Part shown: positions 47,966-61,400 of the stretch, one piece after another
How positions within the stretch are numbered: position 1 is the stretch's first letter
How the letters are laid out: each line of letters begins with the position of its first letter
Program-made: the position numbers and the translations under genes
The notes under the pieces: model-generated
The model's input: only the letters and a program-made list of their open reading frames with translations
What the model was told of the DNA's origin: nothing
The model's database searches: none
NCBI GenBank assembly: GCA_031216445.1
Contig: CM062202.1
Span: forward strand, 13,326,501 to 13,390,500
Source: Lateolabrax maculatus
Taxonomy: Eukaryota; Chordata; Actinopteri; Acropomatiformes; Lateolabracidae
Reading direction: 5' to 3'
Length of the DNA: 64,000 nucleotides

Positions 47966-50900
47966 ACTGGATCATTGAGATGGGACCCAGGGGAGGGACA
48001 GAAACATGCAGGTACAGAACATTGACTCTACAGCAGTCACACATGTAATATTCACTGCTGTAAGCCAGCTGATAGACACTTAATTTTTTACTGCACTGTG
48101 ACATACAGTATATAGTCTCTTCCCCTACACACAAGATCATTATACATTGAAGGAGAAAATTCAGAATTATAATGGATGCTATTTTTTAAATATATATTTA
48201 CTTTTTTATGTTTTTTGCAAAGCACATGTTCGAAAAAAGCTTCTCAGTCATTCAGAGTTTTGGTTTACTAATAAGAAAATATAGAGTATAGTTAGATCTC
48301 AGTAGTTTTTAAATCAATTCTCTCCTTTCACATTTCTTTTCTTTTTAATTACTTGGAGGGAAGGATCTGCAGCAATAACCAGTAGCTATTTTGTGTTTCC
48401 TCTCCACTCTGTTTTAATTATTGGAAGCATGTTCTGGGCTGTCCTTGCGACATGAAGATCCTGCCAGTAAACCAGCTGTGTTCTCCTGAAGCAGAAAAAA
48501 CTGAACTTTTAGATATGTGGGAACAAAATCCTGTCAAATTTTTCCAATCTTTCCTTGCTTGCTGGACTTAGAACCGCTTATCATGTTGTGTTACAGTGAC
48601 CCGCAAAGGTCAGCTTACTTGACATGTTTGCACTACACAAAATAATGTTGTTTTAGTTTTTTTTTTTTAATTTAATTTGAGTTTTCACAGTATGTATCTC
48701 AAAACTCCTCAACTCTGATCCTCCACTGTTGACACACCACTTTGTCCTACTGAGCAGCTTACTATGGCAGAGTTGAATTACATGCTCATGTTAGTGTGCT
48801 CTACAAAGTGCCCTACATTTATTCACCTGCTGCAGAGCACTTGGCAGAAAGAGAAGTAGCACATAAACGAGAGAGATTTTTAGTTTAAGTGCAGAATGCT
48901 TTACTGAGAAGTATCAAATTCAACAAAATTTTGAAAAATGACTAGGGATGAGAGTAGTTTTAATTAAACCTGTCCAAAGTCATGTTACTGTTGAGCTTTT
49001 CAATTCTGGATAAAAAAAAATGTATATCAAAGAGATAAATAGTGCCCTGCAGTTTAATCACCAACAACTGACTTGTGATAAGTTTAGAATCATTGCTATG
49101 CCAACCATTTAACCCCTCCTTAAAGGAAATAATTTTGCTGGGTTGACCATGTGATGGGAATAACAGAGGAGTAATTCGATCATAGACGTGTACAGGCAGT
49201 ATTGGCGCCAGAGATATCCCTAAAGAGGCTTTATCTGAATGTAACCACTTTCAAAAGGAAGTGGGCACTTTGTATACAACGATAAAGCAGGTAAAGCACC
49301 AGAAATGCATATCATTACTGTTCCCCCGTGACCTGTTTACAACATCCAGTAATAACTCACCAATTTATTACTTTTGTTTGGGGATTTCCAGTCCATAACA
49401 AATATTGTTTGGCACATAACAACTGTTCCTTTCAGCATGTAGGACCTTCCACAGCCTTGTTTGTTGAAATTGTTTGAAATGTATATTGCTTCAGCATGAA
49501 GCAACTACTATACACCAATTTATAGGGGGTCAAAGTAATGGGATTTTTATATGACTCTACTTTTCAGTGTAGGTGTACACAAACCCAGATACAAGACAGT
49601 GCGGCAGGAGAAAAAAAAAGGCATTCTAAGAACCCTTCAGCATGTTTGCAGACAATAAATGACCAGATATTGTGTAAATGTGGCTTTGGTAAGGACCAGA
49701 CCTGGTCACAATACAGACAAATACCACTGAGCAGCAGGCCGGACTGTGTACAGATTGTGTACAGACTTAGTGATGGGACTTCTTCTTTGAGCTGCATCAC
49801 TGTACTAGCACTTGTTCCGCTCCTGGGCATAGTCACATTACAACATTTATGTCTGGCTGAAATTCAACTAGAAGAGACTTCACTACTCATGAATAGGACT
49901 TTCACTGATTTATTTTGCTGTCGCTGAGTCAGACTATGGACAGTGTGACCGAGGCTGGAGTAGATCCTGGCATAGCGCTCTGCAGGATGGTGCCTGAGCC
50001 TCCCAAGCAATGGTCCTGGGCCCTCTGGTGAAAGATGGATTTGGGGTTGTGGTGGGTGCGATTTCGAGCACCACATTAAAAGGCTGTTTATGAATGAAAA
50101 GAGGCACAAAAGAGGAATCATTAGTCTCTTAAAAGTTTTGTTTTAGTAGAGTAATGCACAGAGATACAGCAGCAACATCACATAATGTGTTTGAAACAAA
50201 ATTATGTTAAGGTAAATACTGTATGTATATCACGCATGTTAATATAGCACTCGCAACCTGGTCTTATTGCATTTTATTCCAATCCTACCCATAATAGCAC
50301 CATGCTGCTTTACTCATTACTAGCCATTATCCGTTCCCTGTGCAGCCGCTGTTCTGAGTGCTGAAAATACAAAGATGCACTTAAAATCGTCATAACACTT
50401 ATTTTGCTTTGAGCAGTTATTGTACTGTAAATGTCATAAAGTTTCAGCTGAGCATAAATACACAGTTGAGATTAACTTGCAAAATCTCTCTATCATTGGG
50501 GATTATTTTACGTCATCTTTAAGTATCAGTATGACTGCTTTGATTTATTTTTACCGTATTTTACTTATTATGCACCAACTTCATATTCTGTGTAAAACTA
50601 TATTGCTACATAAACATGGATAAGAGATGACATTTTGTTTTGCATTGTGTGAGTAGAACAGTTGTGTCACGATTTAGTCCTTCACACTTCGTTGGTTTTT
50701 GTGTTCAGTAAATGGAAAATAAACACAACATGGTAAACACACAGCGATCAAGAAGATACTAAATGTTGGATCATACGAGGCGTTTATGGCTTTCTGTTAT
50801 GTTTTCATCTCTGCACCCCCCGGTTGCTCTTTCTGTCTTTCTTTTTCTTCTTCTGTGTAACCTGCTACTTTAAGGTAAAATGTGGAGTTTAGTAGATGAA

Positions 50901-52596
50901 AGTGTTTATTGACTTTGACCAGTTCTAGCAGTAGGAGCATAAGCCTGTCCATTTAAATACTTCCTTTCTCAGGGGAGCAAGATTATTTTCCACACCATAA
51001 ACATTGTGAATTTCCTTATACTGTATATCTGGGGCTCACACTAAATCCAGTTTGATATAGATTCAGATTAGGCTACTGGAGACCCACTTAACTGTGAAAT
51101 CAAGTCCTCAACTGCCCCGCAATCATTTAGGAAAGCAGGTAATAGTCATATTATACAGGGATGCTGTATCCAGACAGGCTTTTATGTATACAGCTGTGCC
51201 AAAAGCTCTGCACTTAAAGCTGCAATATGAAAATTTTCTGCATGCTTTACGATCTCTGTCAGCAGGAGGTGGTTGACAAAATGTTCAGACTATGCTTGCC
51301 TTGGTAGTTGTTGTTACCGGTGTTACATGGTGTCCGGCCATAAACTGATTACATTATTTGCCGACCGCCCCCACTGTTGTTTAGCTTCTTTTTAAATAAA
51401 AATAAAACCAGGCCATGTTCATCACATTAAAAAAACTTTAATTAGTAAAATGCTAAGCGTCAGGACAAAACTGAGAGTGTCTGCCCTGTACAGCAGCAGC
51501 AGCAGCAGAGTCGCAGCACTTAGTAGCACGAGTCAGATTGCCCTTATCACATGACAAAAGTGAGGAGAGTTGACTGACAAGACAAGACGTTGGCGGAGGG
51601 TTAGTTATGTTTAAAATAAGGAAGTTTGTCATTGCACTCTGTGTTTGATTGTTGTATTCTTTAAAAAAATAATAATGAACCAACCTTTTAAGCATTGGTT
51701 TTGTTCAAAGTAAAGACCAAAGTAAGCTCTCATTTCCCATCATGTCTCGTGCTGGACTGAGTACCTAGTTTTTAAAGTTTGCTGTTTGTTAATGTGTCTA
51801 TTCAGAACATGGTGGTTTATGTTGGTAATTGGAATTTTTTTGCTGGCTTATAGTTTTAACCAGTAATGAGGTGGCTGTTACCTTTCCTTGTAAAATATCT
51901 GTTGTAATTGGTAACACCGGTGCTGACAAGAGTTTATTAACTGGTGGGAAATTGGCATCCCTACCTTGGACTACAGCGAAGATGCTACAATTGTTGAAGC
52001 AAACAGCAGTTATTTGAAACGGCCACTGTGATCCAATACTACTGAGCTGCTGCTGTCAATTTCAGTGTGTTAAAATACAAACTTGGACTGAAACACATTA
52101 CTACCAGTGTGCTCACTCTGTCTTGAAGAGTTATTTGGCAATGTCAACCTGGACAGGTGCAAATCGATAAGCACATCAACTTTAAGGAGAGTTTGGAGAG
52201 CTTTGCCAGCAATGGTAATAGCGCTTGTTTTGTGGTGTACAATACTCCACTACACAGATGGATTCATTAAGGATATGTCAATCAAAAAACACTATAAATA
52301 CTACTTTTAATAAGACTTTATGCATGGATCGTTATATTAAAAAAACAGATGAAAGCTATTGTCATCATGGATAAATGAACCAAACTTTTAAAAACTTGAC
52401 TTAACTTATTTTATACTGTAGCACTTTCCATGTTTATGTAGCCTGGGAACCATACAAATCTCCGAGCTCATGTTTTATTTGCTCTGGCAGATACATTTGG
52501 CCCCTCTCCAATTCAGACTGATTTCGAAGTTAGGCAGGTTTAATACGATGACTGACAGAAAACTGCATCTTTCAGGCATCTTTGTAAATAACCACG
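47966..52596. other. AT-rich non-coding DNA
   Basis: A short (CAG)6 lies at 51491-51508. 51200-51260 (TTAAAGCTGCAATATGAAAA) resembles the start of a fish repeat, weakly. The frame 49538-49927 (129 codons) and its minus shadow are unmatched. No RNA gene recognised. Confidence 0.5.
51491..51508. repeat. (CAG)6 trinucleotide repeat
   Basis: Six CAG units; the minus-strand alanine run across it is spurious. Confidence 0.92.
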
Positions 52597-54270
52597 ATGA
52601 CTGCCGCTGAAGCGGAGCGCTCCCCGGCTGGCTGCAGTGGCATTATTAAATGGACTTGATGGTAAATTTTCTTTAAAAGAAGAACAAACAACTGCACTTA
52701 AACTTTATGTTGATAAGAAATATATGTTTGGCGTACTTCTGACAGGACGTACTGCACAGTGGCGTTGCCAGGCTAATGTTTAAGTAGACATGTCCACTCA
52801 AAGACTCTCTGACTCCTCCTCTGACAACATGCATCACCAAAAGACAAATACAAATTCCTCATAATTATTTAAAGCTGCATTAAGCAAAACAGCTATCTAC
52901 TGACATATACTGTACAGCGCAATATGGGCATCTATTTGGAGTTTACTTTGTGGCCAGATATTAAAGGTAAGTACATTATTCTCTAGCAGTGGACTCATTT
53001 TGGCTTTTTAAATGTTTATTCACAAGTTACCTCTTCAGCTGCCTGCGATATTACGCTGAGCAGGTAAGGTGTTTATTGATTCTGGTAAAACAATAAAAAA
53101 CTAGAGCAATAAGATGAAAATGGATGAAGGTGATTCAGTCATTTTAATCAGCTTTAAAACATATCACTTAATGCTTGTAAAATATATTTATATTTGGCTG
53201 TATTTTAGTTGTGGCTGAGCTTTAGTTTACATTTATAGATTTCTATATTGTGTATTACCTGTAAAAGCGTCCTTCAAGATATTTTTGTAGCTGTTTGAAT
53301 CTCTAATCCTTACCTTTGAATGCCGATGCACTGGAGATAAAGTAATCTGTATCAATTAAAGCCTCCGTGTGATAGAATTAACAATACTATTGCTCATTGC
53401 GCACAAACAAAGACATGAATTAAGCTGTAATACAGTGCCTATATACTAGTATTGTTCACACTGAAAACATTTTTGTTATATAATATTGTTTTAGCTCTAC
53501 ATTGATACAAAAACGCCTTTATAAGTTCTGCGCAGGTATACACTTGTCAACCTATATTTCTGCTTCTTGAGGCTGGAGAGGTGGTGGTGTAAATCATTCT
53601 CAAATATTTGATGCAGGATGAATCACTTCGGCTATGACAGAAGCTTACAAGTAGATTTCTATTCAGCTCAGTACAAAGCATCTGCATTAGAACACTAAAT
53701 TGGCTCCAAGGTCAGCCTTGATATTGCGTGGTGACTTCTGTGATTTTCACTGCAGCTTCATCCTTCAGACATCTTATTCTTTTTTTGTCGAAGTCTGCAT
53801 AATAGTTTTCTTTTCAAATAGTCATAGAACATGGAGAATTTGCAAGTGCATGTGGAACTAAAATGAAGAGGTGTCAGGTAAACAGCATGATATGAGAGGC
53901 AATGGTTGCAGGTATGTTAGAAGGTCATTCTGCACAATAAGTGGTTATTAATTATGCTATTATTCACTAAATTCACTTGCAGTCAGTGTGGTCAGAGAAC
54001 AGTGTCAGCTTTAACATTTCAGCGTTTAAGAGAATTACTGCTTTTCCAGTTTCAACTGCATTATAAGCCATCTAATTTTTGCTGTCTGACAAGCTGGAAA
54101 GCTGTTGTTCCCCTCTGTTGTTTTCCAAACAGTGACGTCAGGTAATGGCTCTGCAAAGTGCAAGTGGCTCCCTGGGTAAACAAAACAGGACCTGAAATAT
54201 GTCAAGACGAAATCCTGGAGACATGTGGTGTTTGCTTTAGCTGCAATGTGATATTGGATGTTTTTTTTTT
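52597..54270. other. Non-coding DNA beginning with a small GC-rich patch
   Basis: 52590-52660 is GC-rich and starts with ATG in a good context (ACGATGA), opening a 20-codon frame (MTAAEAERSPAGCSGIIKWT) that then stops. TTTAAAGCTGCATTAAGC at about 52868 is a phrase common in fish repeats. The rest is AT-rich with no gene recognised. Confidence 0.4.
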
Positions 54271-54289
54271 TTGTTGTTGTTGTTGTTGT
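54261..54289. repeat. T12-(TTG)n simple repeat
   Basis: A T run followed by six TTG units. It gives the Phe-Cys run of the 203-codon frame 54158-54769, which is otherwise unlike any protein I know. Confidence 0.92.
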
Positions 54290-54290
54290 A

Positions 54291-56763
54291 TTAAGTCAGG
54301 TGTGCTCTGTGGTGAGGCCAATGCTGTGAGGAAATATTTGGTTTGGAAGCACATAGTACCCCTATGTGTAGGTAGGGATAGAGTGTGTGGGCATGTTTTT
54401 TCTGTGTATGTAATGCATATGGGTACTTCTGTGTATGTGCTTGTATGTGTATTTACTACATTTTCTACTGCGATATGCATCTTCGGCTGTCAACGTTACC
54501 TTCCTACAGAATGTTCATTACAGCTGACCTACAACCTGCCGGCAATTTCATTTACTTTACCCTTAATCAACTTGTCATTCTGCTTTGTCATTAACCTCCA
54601 TTTGCTGAGAAACAAGTACAGAACTCATACGTTATCAATGCTGGTCATCCCCTTCTTAACATTTTTAGGAGACACAGTTAAACTACCACTGCATCTATGG
54701 CAAGATAAAGGGAGGCTTATTTGTATTTTCAGCAGTTACACAAGTAAAACAAGACATATACCCAAATAAATCTAATGCATTATAATTGTGACTTATTAAA
54801 AAGTAAACCAAAAAGGGGACACAATCCCTCACTTTTGGTATACAAGGAATACAGTGTTGTTTATATTCAAACACAACTGTATGTCACCCAGGGATATGGT
54901 TTAGTATAAGATTATCATCAAGAAATCATTAGTTGGATTGAATAACACTTAGATCATTGCCAAAATATTGCACAGGCATTGTTTATGATGCCATAACTTT
55001 TCATCTCAAGATGGCAGCCACATCCTCTATAGTAATGGAAAGTATTACTACACACTCTTTGAATGAGTGCAGTGTTGCAGCATTCTACAGTTCAGTCGTG
55101 TTCCAGTAGCAGCAGATTGGACGGTGTCCAACATTATAGATATTAATGGGCACTTTAAGTACAGAGAGAGTATGAATGACACAATGGAAGTGAGGAGAGT
55201 GTTTGAGAGAGCCAAGTGTGTGTGAGACAGAAGGTTGTGATGACCGCATTAAATGTAACATCTGACCTGCCTCTGAACATTAAAGCTCCTAATGTTCAGG
55301 CACCATGTAAATAAGGAAGAGGAAGATGTCTAATGGCCATCTTTTACATGTAATTATGGAAGCTTTTCTTGTCTCTCTACTTTGCGTTCTATATTTTAAG
55401 CCTCACTAATGGATATTAGCCCTCAAACAGAAAGTACAATATTAATTAGAGGTTAACTAATGCAGGTTTGTGCTGATAAAGTACAAGGGCAAACATGAGG
55501 GTTAATTTCCTCCACATGCCATAGGTTCTGCCACTGTAAATGTTTGTACATATGAAGTGAGAGAACAAGGACTTTACAGAAAGTGATGTGTAAACACACA
55601 CACACACACACACACACTCTCACGCACGCACGCACGCATGCACGCACAAATGAGTTGTGGGCTGACCAAGAACAAGTGTGTTTGGGTTGCGGGTTGCATA
55701 AAGCTTATGGTACACAGTTGTGGCTGATCACAGCAGAGTCTGTGAATGTATGCTGAAGAAAGATAAAAGTTACCATGCAATCTCATCCTCTATTTTGATA
55801 GCGGACAGCTGTGATGGACCTATTTCAATAATGGCATCCATCTACTTGAGCTTATGCAAATGCAGGAAAATGAAACATAGGACATTTCAGGCAAAATAAT
55901 TATTTGTTCTAGAGAGCGGGACCATTTATCACATATAACGTGATGGAGTGGCTGTGAAAGACTTGGAGAGGTAGAGATTCCAATGAATTTCATTTGTGGG
56001 GCAGTCAGCAGAACGCCTCCACATTCGAGGTTGAAAAATTTCAGAGATTCTGGAGACAGTTTTTAAATTTCAAACAGGATGGAAAAGGCGGAGTGCCATT
56101 ATCTCGTTCAATGCAATTACTGTGGTGGATTTGCTAAGGGGAAGATTTTCTGTTATCATGTTTATTCAAATGTTTATGTTAATTCTTTGGTTTAAGTGTG
56201 CAGGTTGTTCTCTTTTTTGCTGTGTGTGTGTGTGTTGACGTTTTTCTGTGTGGGTGGATGGTTGAAGTCTACAGACAAGTTGAAAACAAGAATGCTATCT
56301 AATAAACACTGGATTTGAAGTTGTAGGGTGGTTTGATTTTGAAAGCTTTCACATGAATTCCCATGCATTTAATCTTCAAAAAGTATATATAGTTAACATA
56401 CATTACACTGACATAGTGAAGTAAAATGTACTTTATATGGAATTATTGTTGAAATAAAGTTCATTGTAAAAGTTGTATACAACAAATGTGGCCTTGGCCA
56501 TTATGATGATTTTATCAGATGCTGAAAGGTAGAAATGAGACAGAAGGACTCTCTGGTGTTGCTAACACTCCAAAGTAATGAATATGATGGAGACTGTTAC
56601 ATTGATTTGCTTTTGTATGCTGGGCAGTATGTTGCATTTCATTGGGCAATAATAGTCTGTTAAATGGGAGAGATAAAACGGTTCCAGTCATTCGGTTTGA
56701 TTTTTTTCTTCATCAGCACTTTGAATTTAAGATGGACTGGCCTTGGCCTCACTCCACTTGGCA

Positions 56764-56765
<2 letters not shown>
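54291..56765. other. Non-coding DNA; possible conserved stretches
   Basis: 55250-55450 (CCTAATGTTCAGGCACCATG, TTTTACATGTAATTATGGAA) and 56030-56170 read like unique, possibly conserved sequence. No gene recognised. Confidence 0.4.
55594..55648. repeat. (CA)12 followed by (CGCA)n
   Basis: A CA tract to 55617, a CTCT interruption, then CACGCACGCACGCACGCATG and CACGCAC. The compound repeat yields Cys-Val/Arg-Ala chance frames on minus. Confidence 0.94.
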
Positions 56766-56766
<1 letters not shown>

Positions 56767-56800
<34 letters not shown>

Positions 56801-56823
56801 TCTCTCACACACTCTCACACACA

Positions 56824-56856
<33 letters not shown>
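56767..56856. repeat. Compound (TC)15 / (CTCACA) / (CA)n microsatellite
   Basis: TC dinucleotides to 56796, then alternating CACAC and TCTC blocks, then CA units to 56856. At 90 bases it is the longest simple repeat in the window and likely highly polymorphic. Confidence 0.97.
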
Positions 56857-56859
<3 letters not shown>

Positions 56860-57989
56860 GAGTGAGGTTGACCATTACAACAATGTTAGCACTGTCTGTC
56901 TGGCCTTGCTTTCATAATTAGAAATCGGACCATGCTTCTCGCTCTCAAATTCCCCACTGAACCACTGTTGCTTGCGGCCACCTCTCTGTTTGGATGAAGG
57001 CTGATTAAATTCAAGTCACTGACTAGTCGCAACGGCTGTAACAGAGGAAAGGATGGAAGAGCAGAGGAGACAAGGGAGGGGGGAGTTGCCTGGAGAACAG
57101 GCTCGGAGTGTGACGGCTGCCTCTCTCTGGGTGTCATCCCCTTTAATCACTAAAGGAGGGTTCTGAAGAAGCAAACACTGCTGTTTCAGTCAGCAGAGTA
57201 AGAACTTGATTCATGTTTTGTGGATTTGATTTTATGCTGTTTACAAAGCGTACCGGGAAATCATGCCTGTTTGAAGACGTGACAAGTGATGCCCTCAGGC
57301 TCTGTGCTGGGCATGTGTCCCATGCCATGTGTTAGAGTAATAGCAGGTGTTTTCAGATGTCCTGCTGTATTGAACGCACGCAGTAGACATCACAGCCTGT
57401 AAGCTGCGATTGAGGCGATCAGGACAGGTGTGTTGGGCTGAGGTAGCTAGTTTCTTGTGAAATTATGTAAAAAAACAAAAAAAATAATACTCATGTGTGC
57501 ATATATAATAAATTGGACAAACATGAGAAGAACCCAGAGTTAAATTTAAATTTAATGGTGACCTGTGCTGATAAACCCCACCGTGATTTATGGATGTCAG
57601 CAATTAGAAGGAACGGGGTTGACAAATCTGCAGGAGAGGAAATCATTGCTTTGGTTGAACGTGAACATACATTTTATTTTTTTGCCGGAATTGTGTGTTT
57701 CAGATTTCAGAAGGTTACTCTAAATGTCCCTCAGAAAATGGCATTGGATTTATAAACAAATGTGAATTACAATGACGTAGAGAGTGTAAGCTACTTGTTC
57801 GTAAGATTGCTAATTGCAACAGATAGAACCAGTTACAGTTTATTGCACACAAGATGGTCTATCTCATCACTGATTCTATGCCCACCAGCGCCTTTGGGAA
57901 CACCATCATTTGAAAAAGTTGGATAAAGATAGGAAGAGTATGGTTTCCGGGTCCATGTCAGCCTATCCAAGTCTGAGTACAGTATAAGA
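56857..57989. other. Non-coding DNA, no gene recognised
   Basis: 56890-57130 has a mixed, non-repetitive composition and a purine-rich part (57030-57080). The frame 57495-57755 gives a charged peptide that I cannot place in a family. Confidence 0.45.
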
Positions 57990-58480
57990 CTCTAGAGAGT
58001 CTACAGCAATGCAGGGGGCAGTGCTCACAATGACAATTCTAACATGCTGATGTTTAGCTGGTATAATATTTACCATGTTCCCCATCTTTGTTGAGCATGT
58101 TAACATGCTAATACCTGCTACGCAACCGTTAAGTTTGACAGAGAATGATGGAAATGTAATTAGTTTTGCAAGTATGTGGTCATAAACCAAAGTCTTGGAC
58201 AGATTACAATGTTGACCTCATGATGGCACCAGATGAAAGGTCAGAGGATTACTGTAATTACAATTAATCCTGAAGGGGACACGAATGTGTGTACCAGCTT
58301 TTATGACAGTCCATCCAATAGTTCCAATACGTTTCACTCAGAACCACAAATATCAATCTCATGATGGCGCTAGAGGAAAATTCAGGGAATCTACAAAATT
58401 TCATGACAATCCATCGAGTAGTTTGATGAGCTATGGACCAAAGTGGTGAACCGACTGACCAACATTTCCATCCCACAAAA
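57990..58480 (+). mobile_element. Percomorph-type interspersed repeat with internal 141-bp tandem
   Basis: The order of phrases AACATGCTGATGTTTAGCTG, GTTAACATGCTAATACCTGC, GGTCATAAACCAAAGTCTTG, CTCATGATGGCACCAGATGA, GACAGTCCATCCAATAGTT and GGACCAAAGTGGTGAACCGA is one I recognise as an abundant repeat in spiny-rayed fish. Two internal units start CTCATGATGG at 58217 and 58358, a 141-base period, each ending near a TCCATC...TAGTT phrase. I cannot name the family or say whether it is a LINE tail or a SINE. Frames on minus across it (57963-58190, 58264-58476) are spurious. Confidence 0.8.
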
Positions 58481-61400
58481 CTAGCCCCCAGGAGTAGATG
58501 GCTGGTTATCGGTTAATGAAACAGCTGGCCCCAATGACCCAGTCCTCAAGAAAGCGGCTCACTAACCCATGATGGTGAAATCCCTGGGTGGCTCCGCGTG
58601 TGTCTGCTCTGATCGAGGCCTCAGATCAGCCCTACTCTGGAGCACAGAGCCAGAGATGACTGGCTATCACAGACAATAATTAAAAAAAAAAGCTGGCACA
58701 AGTTGTTATGTGGACATTCTCTAGGCTACGAGCCATATTTATTTCAGCAAAAATTCTGCAGGTCAGTATTTGTTAATCTGTTTTCTTTGAGTCTACTTGC
58801 CTTTGTGACAGGTTCACTGTAGTAAGGTGCAAGAGATCAAATTTGGGAAAATACAAAGAATGAAGTGCTTCCCAAACCTCTAGCTTCACACTCTAAGGTA
58901 ACTGACTAGGTCTGACTGACAACATGAAGTCCTGCCCTCACTCAATTTCTTACATTTTTTATCACTACTCTACTCTACCACTACTGAAATAAATCCATGA
59001 AGCTACTTAAGCTGTACATCCATGTCTACTTTCAGTTTTTTCTTCGAACTTTATCACTTAAAACTGTGCTCTTGTATATATCAACCAGCTTTAAAAGTGC
59101 ACATCTGTTACCACTTGTTGATCAAATTCATCATTCATGCCAGCTACCATGTTATTTATATTTTTCTGTCAGCCTTTGTCAGCAGTCTGTTTGACTGTAG
59201 ATATTAAACACAGCTACTGCATTCTTGATTGAATCATTGATGTGCCTTTTAAGAGATATTAAGTATTTGTAGTGTAAAATGAAACATTGATTAACTTTGT
59301 GTTGTGTTTTATCCGCTACTCCAACACTAATTTCCTGGTACATGGTTTGCCCATACAAATTTCCTGGCCCATAGCCCTCATTTGTATTTCTGGTGCATCA
59401 ATAAAAGCGGGTTAGTTACAAGTTGACAAAACAGGAAATTAGCTCAGAAATATCTACTGTGTTTTTATACATTTTAGGTTGTTTGTGTCGTAGGCACCAA
59501 CATGCATTATGCCATCTTTGAGCTGCAGATCACAGGCTTCTCTTGTGAATTCAGACTTAATTTTGCAGGAGGTAAATCAGTTACTGCCAGACAATACGCA
59601 ATTGAGATGATCAAATTAGTGGGGAGGATGTGAGTCAAGAACAGGTGGGCAGGATAGAGAAAGAAGAGATGCATGAGAAGATGAATCGGGAAACCTGGCA
59701 GGGAGGTGGTTAGTAGGAAGGGATCCAGGTAGACAAAAGAAAAGAGAAAGCAACAAGATCAGGAGGTCAGTCGGTAATGTGCCTGTTGAGTCCACGACAA
59801 TGTTCGCCTAGCTTCAATTAGTATCAGCTGCCATTTCATTTCACCACATTCTTTAAGCACATTTGTCTTCTCTGTCTATGGTAGAACTCTGATGTTTCTG
59901 CTTCATGCTAGATTTGACTGGCTGTATCAAAATACTGGAATGTTATTCCATCGAATCACTGCAAAACTAGGTGGCGCTATCATGAAATATAATTTATTTA
60001 TTTTTTTAAAATGGCCAAAGAATTTCTCCCTCATGGTTTCTGATTTTTTTTTTTTCTCAAAGGAGAACACAGGACAAGCGATCTACAGAGCAGATGTGTA
60101 TTCTGTAGCAGAAAAATGCAATTTAGTTTAGTTGAACTGTAACAGAAACTGAAAACAAACCTGCTACGGCTTCAATAAAAGACTGGAGCTGTCATAAAAG
60201 GATGAAAATATCTTGAAGAAGTCAAAACCAATTAAACCGACAGTGTGTGGACATTAAAAAAAATAGATTTCTGACATATGCTGTAGTACATACATGTATG
60301 GACTAAATTATACAGTTGAGAGGCAATCAAGATGGAGTCATGGAGTAGTCCAGAAATAACCGAAAATAATCAGGGAAACTACAGTGAGGGCACGTGGAAT
60401 AAGACTTGAAGCCTGAGTCTCGACCACATTACTAATTAGAATGGAAAGGGATAAAAAGAATGGGATCATTGGTCCACCTCATTTTACAGCAACAACCAGC
60501 CAGTCAGTAGGGCCCTTGTTTGAAAGACATGTTTGATGTTTACGTGGAAAGAAAACCATGATCATTATAAAAATAGCATACAGTGACCTGCTTATGTGTA
60601 CTTTTATCTACAGTATTCTTACAGCATTTCTTACAGAGAGCTGAGCCTAATTATACAATAAAAAAGTACACCACTTGCACTTCATGAAACAATACGTTTG
60701 TACAGTATGTTCTTGTATGTGTACTTGTTATGAACGTCATGTAGACCAAAACAAGCCCTTTATTCTACTTTCCATATCAAAAGATTTCAAGGTCACGTGG
60801 AGATCAAAACCGCTAACAGCCTGAAGTGCGAATCAAACAGATTATCCGTCTCTTGTGAACACATGATCATAATGAATCAAAGGCATGGAGATGGGATCAT
60901 CAGTGCAACAAAACAACAGATGCATAATTGCACTTAAAAACACATTCTCATTAACACACTTCATAAACACCATTGATTTTGGCTAACATTAGGCCATACA
61001 ATTTAAGCATGCAGGTTCAAATCATAATTAAGATGGTGGTTTGTGGTGGTAATTTTACCAAAAAGATTATGGGTTCAGTTCATGAAAATTTAATGAAATG
61101 AAATGAATAGATGAAATATTACGCCCTAAAGCCTCTATGATATTGTCTTTCTTCATGGTGATCATTGATTTCTCTGCAGTGTTTGAAGAAAATGGAGAAA
61201 ATATTTGATTTAACACTTTAAATGCCAGCCTGTTTTTAACTTTTGTTCAAAATACAACTGTTTTCTTTCACCATGTATTCTTACATTTTATAGCTGTGAA
61301 AACAACAATTTTAGACAGTGGAAATGGGCTTGTTCTATTTGTGTTCATGCGACCACTATATAAAATGAGTTGTGACCTCTTTAAAACTTTTAAAACAAAC

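Noticed and set aside
49538..49927. 129-codon plus frame with a 90-codon minus shadow
   Set aside because: No conserved motif, no splice context and no family resemblance; treated as chance.
51308..51929. Element bounded by ACCGGTGTTAC inverted repeats (about 51313 and 51910)
   Set aside because: Only 11 bases, no further end similarity and no target duplication; insufficient to call a transposon.
54158..54769. Longest open frame in the window (203 codons, plus)
   Set aside because: It runs through a T run and (TTG)n tract and AT-rich DNA; the peptide is Cys/Phe/Val-rich without domain pattern. This length is expected by chance in 64 kb.
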